Of a stretch of DNA of 64,000 nt, positions 12,570 through 21,984 are shown piece by piece. Made by a program: the position numbers and the translations under genes. Positions within the stretch are counted from its first letter, which is position 1; each line of letters begins with the position of its first letter. The stretch is from Ceratopteris richardii (lineage: Eukaryota; Streptophyta; Polypodiopsida; Polypodiales; Pteridaceae), in NCBI GenBank assembly GCA_020310875.1, contig CM035412.1:131212874-131276873 (forward strand), read 5' to 3'. Under the pieces are notes generated by a model. That model did no database searches, was not told the origin of the DNA, and saw nothing but the letters and a program-made list of their open reading frames with translations.

Positions 12570-12581
12570 GCTCTGATACCA
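12570..12581 (-). other. Copia N primer binding site (initiator-Met tRNA)
   Basis: On the minus strand the sequence is TGGTATCAGAGC, the standard primer site of plant Copia elements complementary to the 3' end of initiator methionine tRNA. It lies one base inside the 5' LTR. Confidence 0.96.
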
Positions 12582-12582
12582 C

Positions 12583-13852
12583 TGTGAAGAGATGGATAGG
12601 TATGTGCTTGAAGATGAAGAGGTGTTGCAAAATCCTTGATCTACACCAGCCAAATGAACTCCAAGAGTATATGGTGGGCCCTTTTAGCTTGCCAATGGAT
12701 GTATTAGACACCCTATGTACCTTGGAAGATCACTCTCAAAAAGATAGATCAAAACAGATAAGTTGGAGTTAGCTCAGAGGTGAAAACTTGCTATTCTTGG
12801 TTCATACACCTGTCCAGTGTTTTACATAATTCTCTGAGCACAGCAGCAATTAGCTTAATTCCTCTTGAGGAAGTCTAGGTAACTTAAAGAGCTAACTTTC
12901 AAGAGTAATCTCGTCAAAAATATTAAACCACACACTGAGAATGAGTTTTAACAAGTGATGACATCATCCCGATTTTCACGGGCTGCTACAGTTTGAGACC
13001 AGTGAGCAAAAAAATCAACATAACTCAAAATGTAGGAATCCAATGATTATGAAAATTTGTATGGTTATACTAGACAGTAAGCTGAATCAAACAAGCTTTA
13101 ACTCACTGAATTTGGATAAGTAACCACTGAGAAATGACTCTGACAAGATGAGTGAAAAAGTCGGGTACCTGACAGAGAAGTGAAGATGAACAGACCCTAT
13201 TGACTTCAAATGAACATAACTGAAGACTGCAACATCCAAATGACATGAAAATTTGTGAGCATATAGTAGACTTATAGAGCTAACTTTATCAAGTTAAATC
13301 ACTGAAAATGATGCACCAAGCTTAGAGAAAACATCTCTGCAAGCTGATTGAGAAAACTGAGAGTAATGGCAGTGAGTAGTACACTTCACAAGAACATGGA
13401 AAGATGAACTCAAATAATCATGAAAATGAAAGTATATTGCTTGTACAATACAATGACTTACTGATACATATGTGTGCCTTGTAATCACACCTTGATATGG
13501 CAGAAAGCTCAGCTCTTGGAGGTCTTCACATAGGTCTCTCTAACCACGACTAAAACTGCCATCTATTTATAGTTGAGTTTGGGAGGCTAACTTCCCTCAA
13601 TCACTCTCCAATCAATCAATGATTGATTTGATTCTCTACCTACCACAAATCACGAATTCGTGGCTCCTCTTTCCATTCTTGATCAAGTGGACTCAACCAC
13701 TTAAGATTCTCTTACTTTTACATTAAGTAAACTCTTCAAAAGTTACAAGAGGTAGTTCACAAGTGAACTTTACATAGTCTTCATTTTAAGGCTTTTTCTA
13801 TGATTGTGGGACTCAAGACAATACTTAGGCTTGTCATAGACTTGCTCCAACA
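12583..13852 (-). repeat. Copia N 5' LTR
   Basis: This 1,270-bp LTR, read on the minus strand, starts TGTTGGAGCAAG and ends CATCTCTTCACA. It is adjacent to the primer site, which makes it the 5' copy. Confidence 0.96.
13563..13571 (-). promoter_or_regulatory. Probable TATA box in the Copia N 5' LTR
   Basis: TATAAATAG on the minus strand lies about 290 bases into the 5' LTR, preceded (upstream on the minus strand) by a palindromic AATCAATCATTGATTG segment near 13610-13630. It is conserved in the other LTR at 8025-8033. The start site is not known. Confidence 0.6.
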
Positions 13853-13857
13853 ATGGG
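13853..13857 (+). repeat. Target site duplication ATGGG, right copy (Copia N)
   Basis: It is identical to 7040-7044 and abuts the outer LTR end. Confidence 0.95.
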
Positions 13858-14318
13858 CATATAGGTTAGCCTACAAAGAGGCCACGGGATATTCTCCATT
13901 CCAACTGGTTTATGGCATATTGCCCATTGAGCCCTTTGAGTTTTTACATGGATCACCTAAAATAGCATTCATGCAGGGCAAGAAAGATTGTGATGTTTCT
14001 CAGAGGCTTGGAGCATTACATAAAGTGGAGGAGATTCGTCTACTAGCAACAAAACAATTGATAGAGACTCAGATGAAGAGGAAGGAGGCACATGATCAAC
14101 ATCTGTGGAACAAAAATATAGAACTTGGCATGTTGGTTCTTCTTCATAGACCTCATCTTCGTAGACAATTGAGAGGTAAATGGCTTCCACACTGGGAAGG
14201 ACCTTATCGAGTCAAAACAATGCTGAATTGGGGTGCAGTGGAGTTAGAGACGCTGAAAGGAGAGGCCTTGCCACTGGTCAACATATTAAGGCTCAAGGCC
14301 TACCATCAACACACTTGA
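13858..14318 (+). pseudogene. G1 pol part 2: integrase C-terminus
   Basis: This is the continuation of G1 integrase after the Copia N insertion. It opens with AYRLAYKEATGYSPFQLVYG (about 13860-13915), the segment that follows the catalytic Glu in Gypsy integrases. A helical stretch with KRKEAHDQH (about 14080-14105) and the SH3-like GKWLPHWEGPYRV and NILRLKAYH endings follow. The stop at 14316-14318 is the likely end of pol. The apparent start in the LTR sequence of Copia N (13800) is not real. Confidence 0.92.
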
Positions 14319-15684
14319 AGAAGTATGGATCACCTAGAACTGCAAAATCTGTCCAGGTTGTACATAGCTTTCTCTTTTCATCTTGCTCAGTTTTAGTAGT
14401 TTTCTTTATCAAGTCCATGCTTGTTCCTTGAGTTTTTAGCAAACCTAGAAGGCATTTCATAACCTCTGAAAAAATACAATTTCTAGGTATTTTTGGAAAT
14501 TTTTTCTAGCATTTTTTAGCATTTTTATCCTTTTCTGATGTCATTTTATTGCCAAATAGAAGGAAGAAATGAAACTCATTGTGGTTTTGAGTACGGACTA
14601 AAGCCTAGCCTTGTAGAAATTTTTAAAAGAATTTTTTAAAGATTTTTTTTGGCAAATCTTTAGCATTTTTTGGATTTTTTCTCTAATTTTTTCTCTTTTT
14701 GAAAAAAAAAGGTCTCCCTGGAATTTTCGGGGTAAAAAAAAAACTGGAATTTTTGGGGTTGAAAAAAAAAAATCCCCCCTCCCCCCCCCCCCCTCCCCCC
14801 CCCCTCCCTCCCCCCCCTCCCCCCCACCGACCAATCCCCCCCCCCCCCCCCGTTCTGATAGCCCCCCCCCCCCCCGTTCTGACAGCCCCCCCCCCCCCCC
14901 CCCCGCCTCCCCCCCTCCCCATTTCCAGGGTAGTCAGCCTTTTGCGGTTTCCCTTCCATGCTTCTCCCTCTTTGGTTCCTCGTTGTATAGCCCCGGGACC
15001 CTTCCCCCTGGTTACCACCTTCTTGTTGCGGCTACCACAGCCGTGCCGACGCAATCAGATGGTTCTAGTGGCCACCCTGCATGCAGCTCAGGTAGCCATT
15101 CCACCTCTCCTGTTCCACGTCCACCGTCGTCATCCATCGTTGACCATAGAGACTCATCTTCGACCCTATCCCTCCGCCTGCATTTAGCCTTGCCTCCGAT
15201 CCCGCTCATCGATCTACTTCTCGAGGGCTGCCTCCGTCAGGCTGGTCTTTGGCGACTAGCCTCCCTCCTCTTATCCAAGGCTGAGGGGTCCGATATTCGC
15301 ACAGTGCTGCTTGACTTCCCTCATTTTCCCTCTGGGTCGTTGACCCCTACGGTCGTAGCTGCAGGCATAGGTTCGAGCATCTCTTCGTTTCATGCTCCAC
15401 CGACACTCTACTCAGGGTTTCTCGGGAAGATACTTTCTGCATATCATTATATGGCATTGATGCCATGCCACTTCAAACATATGTCCCCCTTCCTTCCTCC
15501 TAAAATTCCGCCCTACCCAAAATTGCTGATTACTCTCTAATGCTTTTTGTGCTGCTCCTGACGGACTTGGTGGCTGCTCTAGTGTCTTTTTGAAGTTTTG
15601 TAGCTCCATTATCATGGTGTCTGTTATGCTTAGAGTTTTGGCTATAGCTCTCCGGGACGGAGAGCACATTAGGTGGTGGGCAAC
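14319..15684 (+). other. G1 region between pol and 3' LTR, no recognised gene
   Basis: These 1.37 kb hold an AT-rich part (14400-14760), a long pyrimidine tract (14774-14920), and a Ser/Pro-rich open frame (14983-15540) that I do not recognise. It starts no known domain and overlaps frames on both strands, so I do not call it a gene. The last bases before the LTR, TTAGGTGGTGGGCAAC, are the only polypurine-tract candidate, and a weak one. Some Gypsy groups carry an extra ORF here; this one could be a decayed example. Confidence 0.6.
14774..14920 (+). repeat. Long poly-C tract with short internal units
   Basis: The tract is about 150 bases of almost pure C broken by single T or short spacers. 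Two near-identical units consist of a C run followed by GTTCTGA(T/C)AG (about 14836-14885). Open frames through it are low-complexity artefacts (poly-Pro or poly-Gly). The run lengths may be assembly-sensitive. Confidence 0.9.
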
Positions 15685-16710
15685 TGTTGAGCCCATAAAA
15701 GTCATATTGGTCAAAGTCAACTACAGTCAAAGTCAAAAGGTCAAAGTCAATCGGTCAAAGTCAACAAGGTCAAGGTCAAAGTCAACAAGTGCAAAGTCAA
15801 AGTGCTAAAGTGCAGGTGTCAAAGTGCACAGGTAGTGCACAATTAATTGTCCACAAAGGGTAAATTGGAGAAAGTGGGTTGCAGGTTGCAGAGGTATTTC
15901 CTCTAATTTCCCTAAGGTTCAAAGTGTTTTTAAAGTATTTTGGAAGGTTCAAGTGAACCCTCTCTTATGTGCAAAAGTGAAGACTTAAAAGGAAATGTGA
16001 AGGTATGTGAAGCGGCAGCGTACGCACAGGTGAAAATATGGCCCCCCCCAATTAAATTTTTGGTTTTAGTCTAAAGTCACTACAGGACAAAATAGGGAGT
16101 CATTGGCTGCCAGTTGTGAAGACAATCGTGGGACATCAAAGTGAGCACCAAGATACTATTGCAATTAGGAGCGTACGTGATCGACACACTCAAATCAAGG
16201 CAAGGACTATTCTTGGACCATTCTAGAGTAAGCAAGAGAAGCATAGTCTAAGTGAAGCAAGAGAGAGAAGTGCAAGAGTCACCAGTGTGCGACGGAGAGA
16301 AGTGGAGTTGAATGAGTGCATGGAGAGTGACTAAGGGATTGTGCAGAGAGTGCTAAGCTAGTCCCCCAAGGATCTCAAGGTCTCCTTGCAGGTACGTGTG
16401 CCGACAGAAGGTATTCATTCCTCCGCCTTAGTGGAAGCTTGGTGCAAGGTGTGCACAAGGATAAGCTTGAAGCAGGTGGAAGTCTGGTGCAGAGGAGGCC
16501 GACAGCAAGAAGACTTTGGGTATTTGGTAATTTGTAATTGAGCACTCTGTGGGATTTTGCACAGAAGTATTGGGTTGTATTGTACTTCAACATTGTATTT
16601 GTCTTAGTGTAATCAATCGGCAGAGGCTTCCAGGGTGTATTTTCTCTTCTTGTCTTTTCCTTTTCTCCTACAAACCCTCAAACTCCTTCTTGTCCAAGAA
16701 TCCCCCAACA
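15685..16710 (+). repeat. G1 3' LTR
   Basis: This 1,026-bp copy of the LTR at 819-1828 is longer mainly by a 15-bp unit in the GTCAA array. It ends TCCCCCAACA immediately before the CCACT duplication. The open frame that begins at 16635 is LTR sequence fused by chance to Copia A. Confidence 0.95.
15709..15800 (-). promoter_or_regulatory. W-box array in the G1 3' LTR
   Basis: Twelve (A/G)GTCAA motifs (TTGACY on the other strand) lie within 92 bases, against eight in the 5' LTR. The difference comes from an extra unit and point changes. Confidence 0.55.
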
Positions 16711-16715
16711 CCACT
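16711..16715 (+). repeat. Target site duplication CCACT, right copy (Gypsy G1)
   Basis: It is identical to 814-818. Copia A coding sequence resumes at the next base in the original frame. Confidence 0.95.
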
Positions 16716-18866
16716 AAAGCGCTGCAGTCTATCACTCCATATGAGGCTTGGCATGATCGCAAGCCATCTGTTGCTCATCTGCGTGTTTTTGGTTGTTTGG
16801 CATATGCATTAGTGCCCGAACAACATCGTAGAAAATTGGATGATAAATCAATAAAATGTATTTTTGTTGGGTACAGTTCAGAAAGTAAAGGCTATCGTCT
16901 GTATCATCCACAGAGTAAACGCATTCTGGTTAGCCGTGATGTTGTTTTTGTGGAGGATGCTATTCAGCCATTGCTTTCATGTACTAAGGAGACATCTATT
17001 AGCTCCAAAGACATGTATGATACTTTGTTGCCTGTTTTTATAGGTGGACAGTCTAGTGTTGGTCCTAGTGAGGCAACGTCTCAGCCTTTGCAGGTTTCAT
17101 GTGATGATGTAGATCATTCCATTTCTGATGCAGATTTACATGATGCACTTATTGATGAGAGAGTTGATATTGAGCAGGCAAGAACTATGCCAAAATGGCT
17201 GGTGCAGACCTTGCGTGACAACAAATTAGATGCACCTCTGTCATATCATACTCGATCAGGCTCTCATAATGCCTCTTTTGCATCAGATTGCTATGCTATG
17301 GTTGCATCTAGTCTCTGTGATGAGACTAAACCTGTTTCGTTTGATGAAGCACAAAATTCAGAAAATTAGATGGCTGCTATGCAATCTCAATATGATGCAA
17401 TAATGAAGAATGGTACTTGGTCTTTATGTGACTTGCCTCCTGGCAAGAACGCCATTGGCACTAAGTGGGTATACAAGCTGAAGTGTAAACCTGATGGTAC
17501 AGTTGACAGGTATAAGACTAGGCTTGTTGCAAAGGGCTATGCACAGGAAAGAGGCATTGATTTTGATGAGACCTTTGCACCTACATGCCGTATGACTACT
17601 GTTCGGAGCATCTGTGCACTTGCATCCCATCATGGTTGGAATGTACATCAGTTGGACACTAAAACTGCATTTCTGAATGGTGACTTGCATGAAGAAGTGT
17701 ATGTTTTTCAGCCCCGTGGCTTTGTGCAGAAACGGCATGAAAACCAGGTGTGTAGGTTAAAGAAGGCATTATATGGTTTAAAGCAAGCACCACGTGCGTG
17801 GTATGAAAAGATACATGCCTATCTGATTGCACATGGTTTTGAGAACAGTCCAACTGAAAGCACCTTATATGTTAAGCGTGCTAATGATCTACTTCTGATC
17901 ATTGTGGTTTATGTTGATGACATGCTGCTCACTGGTCCTCATGAGAGGCATATTGCTGATTTTAAGGCTGATTTGCATGCCTCATTTGAGATGTCTGATT
18001 TGGGGCACTTGCATCATTATTTGGGCATTCAGTTTATGCACGTTGATGGTGGAATGGCTTTGTGTCAAACGAAATATATTGACACATTATTGCAGCATTT
18101 TGGCCTTGAAGACTGTAAGCCTATTGCCACTCCTATGGAGACAGGTTTACGATTGAGTCTTCATGATGCTGGAGATGCATTTGATGCTGTTCTCTATCAG
18201 CAGGCTGTTGGATGCTTGATTTACTTATGCATTACTCGGCCAGATATTCAGTTTGCTATCTCACAGATGAGCAGGTTTATGCATTGCCCAGGAGTCAAGC
18301 ATTGGCAAGCAGTTAAGCATCTCTTTCGCTACTTGAGTGGTACTCGACTACTTGGGTTGTTTTATCCCAAGGGGGGATCACTACCGCCAGATTTGCATGC
18401 TTTTTCTGACTCTGATTGGGCTGGTTGCTATGACACTCGTGTGTCCACTAGTGGCTTTTGCTTCATGCTTGGTAGCTCATGTATATCTTGGTTGGGCAAG
18501 AAGCAGCCTACTGTGGCCACTTCTAGTTGTGAGGTTGAGTATAGGGCAACTTTCACAGCGACTGTTGAGTGTGTGTGGCTCAGACGTCTTATGGATGATT
18601 TGGGTGTTGGTCAATCTTCTGCCACCACCATCTTCACTGACAGTCAGAGCGCATTGGCAGTTGCAAGGAACCCTGCGTTCCATGCTCGCACTAAGCACAT
18701 TGAGGGGCATTACCATTATGTGAGGGAGAGGTTCTCTACTGGGGAGATCAGCTTGGCATATGTGCCCACGCTGGAGAACATTGCAGACCTTTTCACGAAG
18801 GCTCTGCCTAGGGAGAAGTTTGAAGCTTTCCGCAAAGATTTGGGCTTACTTCCTTTTGTGGAGTGA
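16716..18866 (+). pseudogene. Copia A pol, second part: integrase end, RT, RNase H
   Basis: The sequence resumes with SITPYEAWHDRKPSVAHLRVFG, the integrase C-terminal region of Copia elements, then KGYRLYHPQSKRILVSRDVVF and an acidic linker. An in-frame TAG at 17367-17369 stands where the related copy at 34623 has TGG. The rest is one open frame of 498 codons. RT: WVYKLK, RYKTRLVAKGYAQERGIDFDETFAP, LDTKTAFLNG, ALYGLKQAPRAWY and the catalytic YVDDM (about 17910). RNase H: FSDSDWAGCYDTRVSTSG (about 18405), SSCEVEYRA, DSQSALAVA and HARTKHIEGHYHYVRE (about 18685). The true stop is at 18864-18866. Apart from the single stop this half looks intact. Confidence 0.94.
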
Positions 18867-18930
18867 TTTCCACATAGCTTGGCACTTCCTTATACATGAG
18901 TGCCAGCTACTTGTTCACCGCATCACTCCC

Positions 18931-18940
18931 AGGGGGGATT
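18931..18940 (+). other. Copia A polypurine tract
   Basis: AGGGGGGATT directly precedes the TGTTGATATATG LTR terminus, 64 bases after the RNase H stop. Confidence 0.9.
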
Positions 18941-19169
18941 TGTTGATATATGTAGGTAGTGATGTGTGTGAACACTCTAGGACCGTCGGGGCACTTTTTT
19001 CCCTCTTTAGGAGGTTTTTTTCCCCAGCTTGTATATACGCCTATTGCCCTAATGGGCTACTTATCTTTGTACATTCTCTAGTAATACATTCAGTCTTGTG
19101 TGTTGTGCTCCAAGCTTCTTCTTCTTCCTTGTGTTGTTCGCGTGCTTCTGCAGACGTCTATCTCCAACA
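18941..19169 (+). repeat. Copia A 3' LTR (229 bp)
   Basis: It starts TGTTGATATATG and ends TATCTCCAACA, so the terminal TGTTG/CAACA inverted repeat is present. The length is short for a plant Copia LTR. A TATA-like TGTATATACG is near 19030. A decayed reverse copy is recognisable at about 39500-39600. The partner LTR is outside the window. Confidence 0.85.
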
Positions 19170-21984
19170 GAAGTATGAAGATGGTTTAGAGATGTCTTAG
19201 CGATGGGGATCCAAGCCAAACTTCACACATGCCGGCCTACAATGCTTTAAGAAACTAATTATTTGGAAAAGGAGTTTCAATCGATTATCAAGCCAGTCCT
19301 TTTACAACAATCACATCAACAATAACCTTTCAACAAGCCTAGTTTTTCTTGATTATCAGTCTTTTCTTCTTGTTTTTTTAATCCTTTACTTGTTTATCGT
19401 AAGATATAAATGGAGGATGAGAAACATTTAGAAATAGGCTCTAGTATGTAAGAACACACTTTAGTTATTTTTTCCAAAGTAAACTAGAATAATTAGGGCA
19501 TATCATTTCTAGTCAAGGAGTTCATGTAGATGCAACGAAAATCAGAGTAATTATAGAATGATATGTACTTCAATCACTTAATGATGTACATACTCTTCTT
19601 GGGCTAGCTAGTTTCTATAGGTAGGCGTGAAAAATTTTTCCTCGATGAGCACTTCTCGATGCCATGCTCTACTCCCCACAAGCTCCTTGTGGCATCGTGC
19701 CTGCCATACGGCTTATGGTTGAGCTCTTTGAAAGCTCCCCTTCTTGGTTTTGACTATGGATTCAAGCCATCTAGTGGCTCCTTCTCCTAAAGACCACTTG
19801 TCATATTTGATCACCTCAGTCATTGTGTTAGTGTGTATTTGATGCTCCCATTCCACTTACCAAGGAGTGGGTGGGGTGGAGTTTCACACCCAAAGGCCTC
19901 TCAAGGTGCTAACATGAGTGTTGCATTCCTCACTTCTCCATTTTCTAGCAGCCTATGAGGAATGTGGGTTGGATATTACTTCCCCCCCTTCCCTTTGAGC
20001 AAGAAGGGCTTAGCTTCCCCCCCATTTTTCTTGCTCTACCTCTGCCCTGTCTACTCGAATGTTGACATAGGATTGAAAACCCCTGATCACTCGAAGATAG
20101 CTTATGCCAGAAGACAAACTGCTCAGCCCAGATAATTTGGTGGCAGAAAAGTTAATTATTTCAATACAATCTTGGGCTTTCTCCGAGCACATGGCCATTA
20201 GAAGAAGCAAAACAATGATGTTGCTGCTTGAATTTTGACTAGTCCCAAGATATTGTTCAATTCGTCTCTAATTTGCTGCTAATTTGGTTTCCTTTGGCCC
20301 TTTCCACAGTTTGCCTGCAATAATAAATTCATGATGGGGAGGTATGAAGAGATCATTTACTCAAGCTTTGGGAAGATGGGACTCTATCAACGAGGTTTCT
20401 CTTCACCTTGAGAAGGACAAGAAGCACTTTGGTACCCATTTGCAGGGCATGTTTGATTGCTAGGGGTGAAGGACTTTGCAATTGCAGGGCCGTTTGACCA
20501 TGTAGATTGAGGCAATCAGTTGCTCCTACATGAATGCCTTTTTGGCATGGGCCTCTCTCTTTGGTTGCCACAATTTTGGCTGAAGGTTGAAAGTTTCCAT
20601 GGACTTGTTGAATCTCAATTCATGTTACTAACAAATGCAAGGCAAGATGTTGGATCTTGAAACAAGGCATTTCCTAATTGGGATATTCCTAATTCATCTT
20701 ATTTTTCTCATGACTACCTTTTGATTGTCCTCCTTGGCATACATATTGTTATCTCAAACCTTATGTTGTTGTGTTATTCTTCTCAATTTCTTTCTCTCCT
20801 TCTTCTATCGTGACCACAATGTTACCATTCTCAAAAGAACTTTACTTAGAAGAAGTGTGGGGATATCCTATCCATTTTGATCTTCCCAATCAACAAACAT
20901 TACATACATGGCAATAAGAGTTTCAAATACCATCATCATTGATGAGATGTTCATGCTCACAGGAATGAAATTCGACATGATCATTCAACACATTGTGAAC
21001 ATAACAAATGTATCAATGTTATTCCCTTTGAAAATAATCTATTCTTATTGCTTAGAAATGTAACACAATTGCCATTGGTATGCAATCGTGTTGAGCAACT
21101 ATACAATGATTGTTTACCAACTACCTCAACACACTTTACACATGCAAATTTCCATCACATGAAGCTTTTGTTATGAGATGCCATTGATATACCATTCTTA
21201 GAAATATGGCAAATAATCAAGTGAAAACTACCATATTGTCATATATAAAAGAAATAATCTCAGAGTACATCATAGATGAGAATTTAACATACTAGTTGAT
21301 TGACAAACAAAGAACAATTTTCTAGACACATAGAGAGGATTCACGTAGGTACAATTGCATCATTCTTAGGAACACATACATGGAAAAAGAAATATATAAT
21401 ATTGAAATAAAGACAACTAGACAAAAAGAGTCTTTTCTACAAATTTGGATGGCAAACACATATGCCAATGAGATCCAACAAGTGGTGATTGGTGCAACTT
21501 GTATGATAATCAAGAACATAGACCTCAGCATCATTGTGCCCAATAACATTTGTACAATCAAGAGAATAGACTAAAATAATGACAACTTGGTGAATTCCAT
21601 CCAAGTGACAATTATAAGTACAAACAACACAATCATAATCCGATGAACCAAGCATGCAAGAAGAGCATTCAACAACCAATGGTTTCATAAGTTCACATTA
21701 CACTCACATTAGTATATGCAATGATTGGTCACAAGGCCCAAGGCTCCACAATATCTAAGAAGGCACTATTAATAATCAAGGTCTTTGCACTTGGCTTACT
21801 ATATGTCATGTTATCTCATGTCACCAATCGGAAAAAATCTTAAGATCATTTGACAACTCACACTAGAAATGTTCATACCAATGCCATAATAATTATACTA
21901 AATGATAATTAAAAATGTTATAGCTCCATTTTCTCCAGTCACTTCTCTTCTGTCGACACTTTATGCATTCACAATTTCACTGAC
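19170..21984 (+). other. Stretch without a recognisable gene
   Basis: These 2.8 kb of AT-rich sequence contain no open frame longer than about 80 codons that resembles a known protein on either strand. The only recognisable item is the Gypsy RT scrap at 19460-19640. I see no LTR ends, tandem arrays or RNA genes here. Confidence 0.6.
19460..19640 (+). pseudogene. Fragment of a Gypsy RT C-terminal segment
   Basis: One frame reads GHIISSQGVHVDATK, then an in-frame stop, then LNDVHTLLGLASFYR. These match the segment after the catalytic site of Gypsy RT (LGHxxSxxGxxxDxxK ... FLGLxxYYR). At least three stops interrupt it and no other parts of the element are adjacent. The wording resembles chromovirus-type Gypsy more than G1 or the family at 41-64 kb. 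Confidence 0.65.

Larger units (their letters stand above)
7045..13852 (-). mobile_element. Copia element N, nearly intact, nested in G1 integrase
   Basis: This is a complete 6.8 kb Ty1/Copia element in reverse orientation. It has LTRs at 7045-8316 (3') and 12583-13852 (5'), target duplication ATGGG, an initiator-Met primer site at 12570-12581, one gag-pol frame at 12556-8349, and a polypurine tract beside the 3' LTR. The LTRs differ at about 17 sites in about 1,270 bases (about 98.7% identical by eye). Damage in the coding region is one in-frame stop and one frameshift. It is the youngest insertion in the left nest. It shows no close relation to Copia A: the LTR lengths (1.27 kb against 0.23 kb) and termini differ. 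Confidence 0.96.
819..16710 (+). mobile_element. Ty3/Gypsy element G1 (complete ends, itself interrupted by Copia N)
   Basis: G1 is bounded by two LTRs (819-1828 and 15685-16710) that start TGTTGAG and end CCCCAACA, with CCACT duplicated outside. Inside, in order, are a PBS-like site, gag with three zinc knuckles, protease, RT, RNase H and integrase: the Gypsy order. RT motifs such as DGFSGYNQ resemble the plant Tat/Athila side of Gypsy; this lineage call is an inference. The interior has many stops and frameshifts. The LTRs differ at roughly 30 positions plus a 15-bp indel, about 97% identity by eye. Without the 6.8 kb nested Copia N it would be about 9.1 kb long. Confidence 0.94.
1..19169 (+). 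mobile_element. Copia element A, host of the nested insertions (5' end outside window)
   Basis: This Ty1/Copia LTR retrotransposon begins outside the window. It is represented by 1-818 and, after a 15.9 kb insertion, by 16716-19169. The order GAG-pre-integrase, integrase, reverse transcriptase, RNase H is the Copia order. The two halves join in the same reading frame once the inserted Gypsy and one copy of its CCACT target duplication are removed. It ends in a polypurine tract and a short 229-bp LTR. The visible damage is one frameshift at a G run near 591-602 and one in-frame TAG at 17367. Related copies lie at 21985-35775 and, inverted, at 39475-39960. The 5' LTR and gag are not in view, so its own target duplication cannot be checked. 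Confidence 0.93.

Noticed and set aside
14598..15187. Several overlapping open frames rich in Pro or Gly
   Set aside because: They are translations of the poly-C/poly-G tract on both strands and in several frames; no domain.
14983..15540. 185-codon frame in the G1 3' region, considered as an env-like ORF
   Set aside because: No signal peptide, membrane segment or recognised motif, and competing frames on both strands; kept only as an open question.
16635..16715. Apparent start of the second Copia A frame at 16635
   Set aside because: It lies in the G1 LTR and the target duplication; Copia A coding begins at 16716.
18477..18716. Frames on the opposite strand and in other frames inside the RT/RNase H regions
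   Set aside because: They are shadows of the Copia A pol gene; the same holds for frames opposite F gag (53843-56213) and E ORF3 (48049-49483).
19170..21984. Search for a host gene or RNA gene
   Set aside because: No exon-like frame, tRNA cloverleaf or conserved protein motif found by reading both strands; only the RT scrap was supported.
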